From: a virus
DNA: 64,000 bases
Direction: 5' to 3' (one strand)
Virus record (IMG/VR): IMGVR_UViG_3300042559_002030
Coordinates: 1-64,000 of that record
The notes below the pieces were generated by a model that saw only the letters and a program-made list of their open reading frames with translations, was not told the DNA's origin and did no database searches. A program made the position numbers and the translations under genes. Below are positions 43,726 through 51,142 of the stretch, in pieces. Position 1 is the stretch's first letter; each line of letters opens with the position of its first letter.

Positions 43726-44273
43726 TACATACTTAGCGGAGCCCACAGCCATAGGCCTTGACTCATGAGTACCAGACCTAGTGCTCCTACTCCTATTGAA
43801 CCCCAATACATACGCATGTTAACTGCTAAAATACTGGCAGATAACAGCACAATGGCCAACTGAAACAGCATGCCCGAAAAGTTCAGCCACGGACTGTGTA
43901 GTCTAGCTTCATCTCTTGCAGCTTCTTGTGCTCGTGCTCGGACCAATAACTCTCGTTTGCCTTCGCCTGTGTCGGGTTCTGACTCGTAGCGATCAATTTT
44001 GGCCTGCAGTTTTTCCATGCGTTCTTTGTTGCCAACAATCCGGGCTTCTTCCAGTTGTCCTTCAGCCAGAGTTTGCTTGATACTTTTGGACTGATAAAAT
44101 CCGTAGGTGTTGCTGGCCTTCAGCAGATTGGTTTGTGCTACACTGCTGAAGTTGTTGGCAATGTATGTATTTGCTGCTAGGAACAAGGCCATGAAAACAA
44201 TTACTAAGCCTGCTTTGTCCTTGATTTGTGCTTCACGTTCTGATCTTGATAGGGGTTTCTTTTCTTCTGCCAT
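43725..44273 (-). CDS. DUF4337-like membrane protein
   Basis: 182 residues. TM segment about 24-40, then NTYGFYQSKSIKQTLAEG and a coiled region, then TM pair (about 132-152 and 155-178). The order TM, Gln/Lys-rich YQSKSIKQ, coiled coil, TM pair is the DUF4337 pattern; function unknown. Next to the desaturase and a coiled-coil membrane protein. Confidence 0.65.
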   Translation of the reverse strand: MAEEKKPLSRSEREAQIKDKAGLVIVFMALFLAANTYIANNFSSVAQTNLLKASNTYGFYQSKSIKQTLAEGQLEEARIVGNKERMEKLQAKIDRYESEPDTGEGKRELLVRARAQEAARDEARLHSPWLNFSGMLFQLAIVLLSASILAVNMRMYWGSIGVGALGLVLMSQGLWLWAPLSM

Positions 44274-44288
44274 GTTAACTCCTTTGAA

Positions 44289-44909
44289 TTATTTACCAGC
44301 CAAGGGATTATCAATGGCTCGCTGAATTTTTTGATCAAGTTCTTTCTTCAATGCTTCCACTTCTCTATTGACTTCTCTCTTGAGTGATTGAGTTTCAGAA
44401 TTGATCTCTCTACGAGCATCAGCCATTTCTTTGCGTATAGTATTGACTTCAGCACGAGCCTTGTCAAGGTCTTCACGCACATCTTTGCGGGCTGCTCGCA
44501 TTTCAGCTTCAGTCTCACGCTGAGCAGTTTTTACACTGCGCTCCACTTGTTCTGTCACAGTTTCGTTGCGGCGAATATCGTTCTTTAGATCATTTTTGAT
44601 GTCACGAGTGTAGTCGCTGGTCTTGCCTGAATTTTCTTCAATCACGGCCAGCCTTTTGTCAAAGCCACTCAAGTCTGGTGCTGAATATTCAGCAATCTTT
44701 TTCTTCATGCCCTGATAGTCCTTGTACACTTCAAACGCACCATATAAGCCGCCTAGTGTTGAACTCACAATGGTAGCTGCTACCATGAGCTTGGCTGGAG
44801 TAAATTCATACCCGCCAATGCTGATCACAGTGTCTTTGCTGGCATACTTCTTTACAGCTTTTTCAGCTTCGTCAATTTTGGCATTGACATCTTTAATTTC
44901 TTCTGACAT
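44289..44909 (-). CDS. Membrane-anchored coiled-coil protein
   Basis: 206 residues. Acidic N-terminus, one hydrophobic segment (about 38-60, LMVAATIVSSTLGGLYGAF), then a long coiled coil of about 130 residues rich in Glu/Lys/Arg heptads. AAGGAGACC precedes the ATG. Tether or scaffold at the inner membrane; no specific role. Confidence 0.65.
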   Translation of the reverse strand: MSEEIKDVNAKIDEAEKAVKKYASKDTVISIGGYEFTPAKLMVAATIVSSTLGGLYGAFEVYKDYQGMKKKIAEYSAPDLSGFDKRLAVIEENSGKTSDYTRDIKNDLKNDIRRNETVTEQVERSVKTAQRETEAEMRAARKDVREDLDKARAEVNTIRKEMADARREINSETQSLKREVNREVEALKKELDQKIQRAIDNPLAGK

Positions 44910-44920
44910 TTTGGTCTCCT

Positions 44921-47167
44921 TTATTTTTTGTATTGACTGTCCACCATGTCTTGGTGGATTCTATCACTGCGCACCAGCAGCAATCTTGCTGCAGGTGAGT
45001 CTATGTTGCGCTGCCCAGGATAGATATCAAATGGCTTGTATCCCACAGCGTCGGGTATGGTGCTGCGGCTGTATGTATCAAATCCTGCTACAAATCCCAT
45101 TGCACCTAGTACCACGGATTGCAGTTCAACCTGTTGTTCCATGCTGCCTGCTGCGTCCATTTGTGCTGCCATTGCAGCAGGATTTTGTTTGGCCGCGGCT
45201 GTTGCTTTTTCACGGGCTGCTTCCATTCTGCGTTCGGCCAAGGCTTGCCGATTGGTTTTGGGCTGTTCTTTTGAACCGCTGCTGTTGGAGGTGCCGGAGG
45301 TGCTGCTGGTTGCATCAGCAGTGGCCTTGGTTTCTTTTTTGCTTTCTGCAGGTGCTGCTGCGGCCACGGGTGCAGGTGGTGGCACAAGTTGCACAGGGGC
45401 AGTGGCAGACTCTGCAGGCGATGCTGTGGCCATTGGTGCAGGTGCTGCTGGAGGTGCTGGTTCGGCTGCTGCCGGAGCGGTGTTTGCTATGGCCATGACT
45501 CCGACTGACACTGTTTCTTCTGCCTTGGGTTTTTCAATCACAATGTATTTCAAAGCATAAGCTTCACGATAGCCTGTACACTGCGAATTGTAGAGTGGAT
45601 CCAGGCCGCACTGTTGATCAAAGTAGGCTTGAGCATATCCTGTACATCCTGAATCATACAGTGGACTGCCAGTGCATTGTTGTACATAATAGGCATCAGC
45701 ATACCCAGGACACTGCGAATTGTAAAGTGTGTTCAAGCTGCACTGTTGGTCAAAATAGGCCTGTGCATATCCTGTACAGCCTGTGTGGTATAATGGGTTG
45801 GCCGAACACTGATAATTGTAGTAGGCAGTGGCATATCCTGGACAGGCAGTGCTGTACAAGGAATTGGCTGTGCATTGTTGGTTGAAATAGGCCTGAGTAT
45901 AGCCTGGACACTGTGAGCTGTATAACGCATTGTTCGAGCACTGTTGATCAAAATAGGCCTGTGCATAGCCAGCACACTGTGAGTTGTATAGGGGATTAGC
46001 ACCGCACTGTTGGTCAAAGTAGGCCTGTGCATAGCCCGAGCAGGTGGTTGAACTAAGTGGGTTGACCACGCACTCGTCTATGGTATAAGCAGCCTGGCTA
46101 TACATACCAAAAATTGTAGAATTACCTGCAGTCGTAGCTGAGTATCCAATGTTGCCCAGTTCAGTGATTGATCGGGGATTGGCAAATCTGTATTGATAAT
46201 CTCTACTGCGATTGCCGGTATTATTGCCAGTTTCGCTGTGAGTAACATCATACAACAGGCTATTGGTGTTGCTGCGAATTTTAAAGTTCACATCCACTCG
46301 CGGATTAAATGTCATGGTCCATGAGCAACTGCCGTCTTGATTGAACGCTGTACACTGAGAGTATGAGCTGCCCAGATTGTATTGATAGCCATAATTGAAA
46401 CCGTGGATCACAACACCAGCGCCCACTGAACTCAGGGCCTGGTTGATGGCATAGGTCTGATTGATGCCTTGGCCGGCAGTGGTCCAGTGGTTGGGAAATG
46501 GCACCAGGTTGTCTGAAATAATTGTGTAGCCCGGGCATGAAGGCGAACTCTGAGGATTGGCCACACAAGGATCCGGCGGTGCCGAGGTATAGTTCACAGT
46601 CATCTCAACATCGCGCACCTGAGGGCCGTAATATCCACCCCAGTTACCGCTGTCGTTGGCCACAAACTGAATGCCCAGGGAACCACTATCTGCCAGGCTC
46701 ACACTAGTGGGCAATCCCACTGTGCCAGAAAATCTAGTCCAGTCAAACTGTGTGTTGTAGTGTCGGTCATCTTGCGCTAGAAACTGATTGAACCGATTGG
46801 TCATGAATGTGGTGGCCACAATAGAGTCAGTTCCGGTTTGCACACCACGCACACCGTTCATGTTTCTCAAATCATAGCCCCAGTTGTACCCATTGATTTG
46901 TACACCAGAACCAGACAGTGCTTGATTGATGGCTATGACTCTATGCACTGCGGTCAGAGTGTAGGAGAAATGTATGGTGTTGGTTGCAGGATCATACAGA
47001 GGTTGTGGACCGCCCCAGCAACACTCATTGGCACCGGGATGAGTGCCGGTCACTACATTGTTCCAACTGCCTGTGAGTGGAGCACTGGTTCCTGTGGTCT
47101 GTGCTGACACAGTCAACCCTGAGATTGACACAGCCAATGCCACAAGCAGTTGACTGATCAGTTTCAT
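44921..47167 (-). CDS. Large secreted protein with seven Cys-rich 21-residue repeats
   Basis: 748 residues. Signal peptide 1-22 (MKLISQLLVALAVSISGLTVSA). N-terminal beta-rich domain to about 360 with two related halves (both begin around INQALSxxGxxxxG.NYGY). Residues about 375-525 are seven tandem units GYAQAYFDQQCxxNPLYNSQC, two Cys each. Then an Ala/Pro-rich linker and a C-terminal domain containing an Arg/Ala helix and GYKPFDIYPGQRNIDS. Cell-envelope or virion location; the repeats could be disulfide-linked. No enzyme motif. Confidence 0.7.
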   Translation of the reverse strand: MKLISQLLVALAVSISGLTVSAQTTGTSAPLTGSWNNVVTGTHPGANECCWGGPQPLYDPATNTIHFSYTLTAVHRVIAINQALSGSGVQINGYNWGYDLRNMNGVRGVQTGTDSIVATTFMTNRFNQFLAQDDRHYNTQFDWTRFSGTVGLPTSVSLADSGSLGIQFVANDSGNWGGYYGPQVRDVEMTVNYTSAPPDPCVANPQSSPSCPGYTIISDNLVPFPNHWTTAGQGINQTYAINQALSSVGAGVVIHGFNYGYQYNLGSSYSQCTAFNQDGSCSWTMTFNPRVDVNFKIRSNTNSLLYDVTHSETGNNTGNRSRDYQYRFANPRSITELGNIGYSATTAGNSTIFGMYSQAAYTIDECVVNPLSSTTCSGYAQAYFDQQCGANPLYNSQCAGYAQAYFDQQCSNNALYSSQCPGYTQAYFNQQCTANSLYSTACPGYATAYYNYQCSANPLYHTGCTGYAQAYFDQQCSLNTLYNSQCPGYADAYYVQQCTGSPLYDSGCTGYAQAYFDQQCGLDPLYNSQCTGYREAYALKYIVIEKPKAEETVSVGVMAIANTAPAAAEPAPPAAPAPMATASPAESATAPVQLVPPPAPVAAAAPAESKKETKATADATSSTSGTSNSSGSKEQPKTNRQALAERRMEAAREKATAAAKQNPAAMAAQMDAAGSMEQQVELQSVVLGAMGFVAGFDTYSRSTIPDAVGYKPFDIYPGQRNIDSPAARLLLVRSDRIHQDMVDSQYKK
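45565..46050 (-). repeat. Tandem 63-bp repeats inside the secreted protein gene
   Basis: Seven units of about 63 bp encode the GYAQAYFDQQC..LYNSQC repeats. Units differ at 10-30% of codons, so they are old enough to have diverged, but still align end to end. Confidence 0.75.
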
Positions 47168-47739
47168 TTGACCTCAGGAGTCTCAGACACAACAGCAGCA
47201 GGTGCTTTTTTGGGCGGTACGCCGTAGAAGCCAATGGCCTTTTTGTCATTTGCTAGCACACCGCGACTGTCCCATTCAGCCTTGGCCTGTACACCAATTT
47301 TGCCGTCTATGGGGCAAGGTGTTCCTGCTGCAATCATGGCAGCAAACACACGCTCGTCTTGGCACAAGGTGGCCACGGCTGCTACTTTCATGCCCATGTC
47401 AAACAAGTTCTTGCTGAGTTTGATGCGTTCGCAGTTCATGTCCCGCATGGTACCGCCCATGCTGAATCCAAAAATCTGTGTTTGCACAGCACCTGATGCT
47501 ACCACAGCGCACACATCATTGTTGATGGTTGTGACTGCTGGTGCCACGGCCGTGGGTGGTGGCGACCGTAGAGTCTGAGTGCTGTCACTCACACTACGAC
47601 TGTCACTGATGTTGGTATTGGTATTGTTGCTGGTGCTGGTACTACGACTGGTACTGTCAGTCACAATTGGGTCTGACTGTGCAAACGCAGAAACGGCAAC
47701 AAACCCCAAAATTGCCGCCAGGTAATTTAATTTTTTCAT
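47164..47739 (-). CDS. Secreted small protein, first gene of the envelope operon
   Basis: 191 residues from ATG 47739 (AAAGG upstream). Signal peptide MKKLNYLAAILGFVAVSAFA. A Ser/Thr/Asn-rich linker (TSRSTSTSNNTNTNIS), then a folded part with five Cys (NDVCAVVASG, MNCERI, TLCQDE, TPCPIDG). Probably periplasmic or on the outer surface. Overlaps the next gene as ATGA. Confidence 0.6.
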   Translation of the reverse strand: MKKLNYLAAILGFVAVSAFAQSDPIVTDSTSRSTSTSNNTNTNISDSRSVSDSTQTLRSPPPTAVAPAVTTINNDVCAVVASGAVQTQIFGFSMGGTMRDMNCERIKLSKNLFDMGMKVAAVATLCQDERVFAAMIAAGTPCPIDGKIGVQAKAEWDSRGVLANDKKAIGFYGVPPKKAPAAVVSETPEVK

Positions 47740-47784
47740 TTCACTGGCCTTTATAATCGCAGCCAATCTTTGTTGGCTTGTTGA

Positions 47785-47792
47785 TATTTATC
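47785..47792 (-). promoter_or_regulatory. Late promoter-like motif of the envelope operon
   Basis: GATAAATA, one base from the T4 late consensus, 46 nt ahead of ATG 47739. A 6-bp stem-loop (AGCCAA / TTGGCT, 47761-47778) lies in the leader. No sigma70 -35/-10 pair seen. Confidence 0.45.
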
Positions 47793-47811
47793 GCACCAGT
47801 GTCCAATACAA

Positions 47812-48174
47812 TTATGCTGTGTGTTTTTCTATAATGCCGTCCCATTGCGGCCCGGGATCATTTTCCATAAACACATTGATTCTGTTGCGTACATCATCGT
47901 AGAATGAATCTAATTCGCCATTCCAACTGCCGATCAAATGGTCCAGGGCCTGATGGCAGTAGTTCCAGTCGCGTTTGCGATAGTTTTCCAATAGACCATT
48001 GTGTAGATTTCGCTTGCTTTCTGTCAAATGCAATTCCAAAATAGGAATTGATTCAACCACACAGTAGGCCGTCACTTGTTTGTTTTCTGGCACCATGCGA
48101 ATAGTGTCCAGTTCCAACACAGTGTATTTTTCCTGATATGTTTTCAGCTGATCTGGGTCAATAATAATGTTCAT
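47812..48174 (-). CDS. Conserved T4-like phage protein, unknown
   Basis: 120 residues: MNIIIDPDQLKTYQEKYTVL then NYRKRDWNYCHQALDHLIG. A family recognised from many aquatic T4-like phages, mostly helical, function unknown. AAAGGATT precedes the ATG. Divergent from the phosphoesterase gene. Confidence 0.7.
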   Translation of the reverse strand: MNIIIDPDQLKTYQEKYTVLELDTIRMVPENKQVTAYCVVESIPILELHLTESKRNLHNGLLENYRKRDWNYCHQALDHLIGSWNGELDSFYDDVRNRINVFMENDPGPQWDGIIEKHTA

Positions 48175-48200
48175 GTTGTAAATCCTTTTAAATATGTATC

Positions 48201-48989
48201 ATGCAAATGACCTTTGATTTAATTTCCGACCTGCATTTGGATCCGCATGAGACCCTGGACTGGATGGGGCAAGCTACCAGTCCTATTTGTATAGTTGCCG
48301 GAGACATTTCCCGTGATGTAGAAGTGGTAAGAGAAACTCTTGAGCACTTGGGCAAATGCTATCAAGCAGTGTTTTATATAGATGGCAACAACGAACACAG
48401 ATACAATTTAGATGTGATTGAACAAAGTTATTCCATACTGGAAGAAGCAATAACTGACATTCCAAATGTTGTGTTTTTACAAAACAACTGTGTGATCATC
48501 AATGGTGTTGCTATCATTGGCACCAATGGATGGTGGACCTGGGACTTTGATCGCAACATAGACGAACAACAGTGCAAGCTGTGGTGGACTGATGTGATGA
48601 AAACCAATTACGATACCACCGCAGAAATAGAGTCTTTTGCATTTGATGATGTTGCTTATCTAATCAACAGTGTTAAAAAACTACAAACACATTCAGATGT
48701 CAAACGCATTGTTGTGGTCACGCACACTGTGCCTGCCATGGATCTTATCAGTCACGATGTCAGCATAACCGACACCTACGAGTTCAACAAAATGGGTAAT
48801 TCGCACATGTCGCTAGTGCTGGACGAAGACACTGAAAACAAAATAGACACATGGTGCTTTGGTCACTATCACAATTCAGTAGATCGCAACATCAACGGGG
48901 TACGCTATGTGAACAATTGCAAGGGCCGACAAGAAGACAGTGGCTGGACACCAACTTATTATCCCAAACGCATCAGCATAGATTTTTAA
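48201..48989 (+). CDS. Calcineurin-like metallophosphoesterase
   Basis: 262 residues. SDLHLD (Asp10, His12), AGDIS, GNNEH, VTHT and GHYH are the five metal-binding blocks in order. Hydrolyses phosphomono- or diesters; in phages nucleotides or nucleic-acid ends are candidate substrates. No ribosome site visible before ATG 48201. Convergent with clpS, with 7 bp between ends. Confidence 0.85.
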   Translation: MQMTFDLISDLHLDPHETLDWMGQATSPICIVAGDISRDVEVVRETLEHLGKCYQAVFYIDGNNEHRYNLDVIEQSYSILEEAITDIPNVVFLQNNCVIINGVAIIGTNGWWTWDFDRNIDEQQCKLWWTDVMKTNYDTTAEIESFAFDDVAYLINSVKKLQTHSDVKRIVVVTHTVPAMDLISHDVSITDTYEFNKMGNSHMSLVLDEDTENKIDTWCFGHYHNSVDRNINGVRYVNNCKGRQEDSGWTPTYYPKRISIDF

Positions 48990-48996
48990 ATTTTAT

Positions 48997-49311
48997 TCAA
49001 TGCACAACTGTTTCAGGTTCCAGCTTGATCTGCAATGGAAAATTATGATTGCGAGCATCCACAGTGACTTCGATGCCTTTTTGTTCAGCAATTTCGTAGG
49101 GCAATACTGCTACCACTGCGGATCCAGAATTATGGATATCTTCAGTGATGGCGACAGCAGTGTCTGCTGTGTATTCAAAGTGTGTGATTAAACTTTCAAC
49201 TACAAAATCTACAGATGTCTTGGTGTCGTTCAAGTAGATGATCTTAAACATTGGTGGTTCACGCAGTTCTACTTTTGATTTGATTAATGTATTGATATCT
49301 GGTGATGTCAT
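48997..49311 (-). CDS. clpS: ClpS adaptor protein (N-end rule recognin)
   Basis: 104 residues from ATG 49311 (AAAGGACAC upstream). EPPMFKIIYLNDTKTSVDFV aligns with the ClpS core; Asn28-Asp29 and His60 of DIHNSG correspond to the residues gripping the substrate N-terminus. Asp at position 30 is Thr and the Met gate is Val, changes seen in some divergent ClpS. ClpS delivers substrates with bulky N-terminal residues to ClpA in bacteria; no ClpA is seen here, but clpX is nearby. Confidence 0.8.
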   Translation of the reverse strand: MTSPDINTLIKSKVELREPPMFKIIYLNDTKTSVDFVVESLITHFEYTADTAVAITEDIHNSGSAVVAVLPYEIAEQKGIEVTVDARNHNFPLQIKLEPETVVH

Positions 49312-49372
49312 AGTGTGTCCTTTGTTGTAGTAGTGGCAGCACTGTGCTGCCACTGTACTTATGATTATTATA

Positions 49373-49831
49373 TTACTTTTTGTAGTTGATTGCAATGGTC
49401 TTTGGCTTGGCTTCTTCAGGAATATCACGCTTTAGGTGTATGCTCAAGATGCCCAGTTCAAGATTTGCATTGACAATTTCCACATGATCAGCCAACTGAA
49501 ATTCCCTGCGGAAATGTCTTTCACTGATGCCTTTGTGCAGATATTTTGCAGTAGAATCTTCATTGTCCACAGTTTCACGGCTGTGCTTACCTTCAATGAC
49601 CAAAACTTTTTTGTCCTTGATCACTGAAAGATTGTCGTCGCCAAATCCGGCCACAGCCACAGCAATCATGTACTCATCTTCGTTGATTTGTACAATATCA
49701 TAAGGTGGATAATTTGTGGTAGATTGTTGAGCACTCACACGCATGAGATCATCAAACATGTTGTCGAATCCGATGCCAAATTTGTGAATTGCAGGAATGT
49801 CGAAAGAGCGAAGGGTGAGAGTTTTTGTCAT
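49373..49831 (-). CDS. Small heat-shock protein (Hsp20/IbpA family)
   Basis: 152 residues. YPPYDIVQINEDEYMIAVAV starts the alpha-crystallin domain, KYLHKGISERHFRREFQLAD and GILSIHLKRDIPEEAKPK end it, with an I-x-I-like IAINYKK tail. Holds unfolding proteins for refolding or degradation. Known in T4-like cyanophages. Strong AAGGAG; strong promoter overlapping a late motif. The position between clpS and clpX suggests a joint proteostasis role. Confidence 0.9.
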   Translation of the reverse strand: MTKTLTLRSFDIPAIHKFGIGFDNMFDDLMRVSAQQSTTNYPPYDIVQINEDEYMIAVAVAGFGDDNLSVIKDKKVLVIEGKHSRETVDNEDSTAKYLHKGISERHFRREFQLADHVEIVNANLELGILSIHLKRDIPEEAKPKTIAINYKK

Positions 49832-49896
49832 TTGTTTTCTCCTTTATTAAGCAAGATGACTTTTAAAATGTAGCCCCACCATGGGCACTACACGAT

Positions 49897-49927
49897 TATT
49901 TATAACAGATATCTCAACATCTGTCAA
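49897..49927 (-). promoter_or_regulatory. Combined sigma70 and late-type promoter of hsp20
   Basis: TTGACA, 17-bp spacer, TATAAA; the -10 continues as TATAAATA, a perfect T4 late consensus. Early and late polymerase forms could both use it. Confidence 0.7.
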
Positions 49928-49932
49928 TAAAT

Positions 49933-51141
49933 TTAAGAATTTTGTTGTTCTAATTTAAGAGGCGTTGTGACTTGTGTTTTGTCAATGGCAATTTTTAGCA
50001 CATTGCGTGACTGATAATCTTTCAAGTTGTACATATGCGGCAACAACACACGCTCTAGTTCTGTATGCAGTCCACGAGCACCAGTTTTTGTGACCATTGT
50101 GCGTTCAGCAATTAGATCTAAACTGTCGGTATCAAAGTCCAATGCTACCCCATCTTGGTTAAACAACCATCTGTACTGACCAACCAGGTTGTTTTTTACT
50201 TCGGTAAGAATGGTAATAAGTTGTGGTTTGGTCAGCTCGTCCAGTTGTATAATGCTGGGAAATCTTCCCACAAACTCCGGTATCATTCCGTAGCGTACTA
50301 GATCGTCTGGAGTGATTGCTTCTGTTGTGGCGTTGTTTGGCACTGTTAACTTTGCACCAAATCCAATGGCAGTTCCGTGTGTGCGGGTTTTGATAACTTT
50401 GTCTAGCCCAACAAAAGCTCCACCACAGATAAACAGGATGTTGGTAGTGTCGATGTCAACTGTTTCACCTGTTGAGACCTTGCGACTATTTTGCTGGGCC
50501 ACTTTGCACTTGGTACCTTCGATCAGTTTGAGCAGTGCTTGCTGCACACCCTCGCCGGATATGTCCCGTGTTACCGTGGCGCTTTCGCTTTTGCGGGCTA
50601 TTTTGTCTACTTCGTCTAGGAATATAATACCGCGCTGTGTGCGTTCCACATCATTTCCACTGGCATGATATAACCGTGTGATCAAACTGTCAACATCATC
50701 ACCCACATAACCTGCTTCGGTCAATGTGGTTGCATCTGCAATGACAAAAGGAACATCTAAATATTTGGCCACAGTACGGGCCATCAGTGTTTTGCCTGTG
50801 CCGGTTGGTCCTGTTATTAAGATATTGGCTTTTTGTATTTCTTGTTCTAGACCTGTATCACTGATGCGCTTGTAATGATTGGCCACAGCCACACTCAACA
50901 CAATTTTAGCAGTTGGTTGACCAATCACATACTGATCAAGATATTTGTGTATTGCTCGTGGATCTAAAATTGATTCTTCTGTGACGTTTTTTGTTTTGGC
51001 CTGTTCTTTTATCAGTAGCCCGTGACAAAAATCAACACACTCGTTGCATATGCCTACATTGTGCCCCACAATCAGTTTGACGACTTGATCCTTGTGCTTG
51101 TCACAAAAACTGCAATGCGTGGGTGTTGATCTGATGGTCAT
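49933..51141 (-). CDS. clpX: ClpX ATPase subunit
   Basis: 402 residues. N-terminal zinc domain with Cys10, 13, 32 and 35. Walker A GPTGTGKT (111-118), pore loop GYVG (144-147), Walker B IIFLDE (172-177), second pore RDISGEGVQQ, IGF ClpP-docking loop (259-261), GRFP (292-295) and sensor II GARG (354-357). Everything needed for an AAA+ unfoldase that feeds ClpP. Length as in bacterial ClpX (about 420). It follows the membrane gene by one base. Confidence 0.95.
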   Translation of the reverse strand: MTIRSTPTHCSFCDKHKDQVVKLIVGHNVGICNECVDFCHGLLIKEQAKTKNVTEESILDPRAIHKYLDQYVIGQPTAKIVLSVAVANHYKRISDTGLEQEIQKANILITGPTGTGKTLMARTVAKYLDVPFVIADATTLTEAGYVGDDVDSLITRLYHASGNDVERTQRGIIFLDEVDKIARKSESATVTRDISGEGVQQALLKLIEGTKCKVAQQNSRKVSTGETVDIDTTNILFICGGAFVGLDKVIKTRTHGTAIGFGAKLTVPNNATTEAITPDDLVRYGMIPEFVGRFPSIIQLDELTKPQLITILTEVKNNLVGQYRWLFNQDGVALDFDTDSLDLIAERTMVTKTGARGLHTELERVLLPHMYNLKDYQSRNVLKIAIDKTQVTTPLKLEQQNS

Positions 51142-51142
51142 T

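Noticed and set aside
44722-45498. Plus-strand Leu/Cys-rich frame
   Set aside because: Mirrors the repetitive Ala/Pro and Gln-rich codons of the secreted repeat protein; not a gene.
45565-46050. Regular repeats that could be mistaken for a CRISPR array
   Set aside because: They are in-frame coding repeats of about 63 bp without unique spacers.
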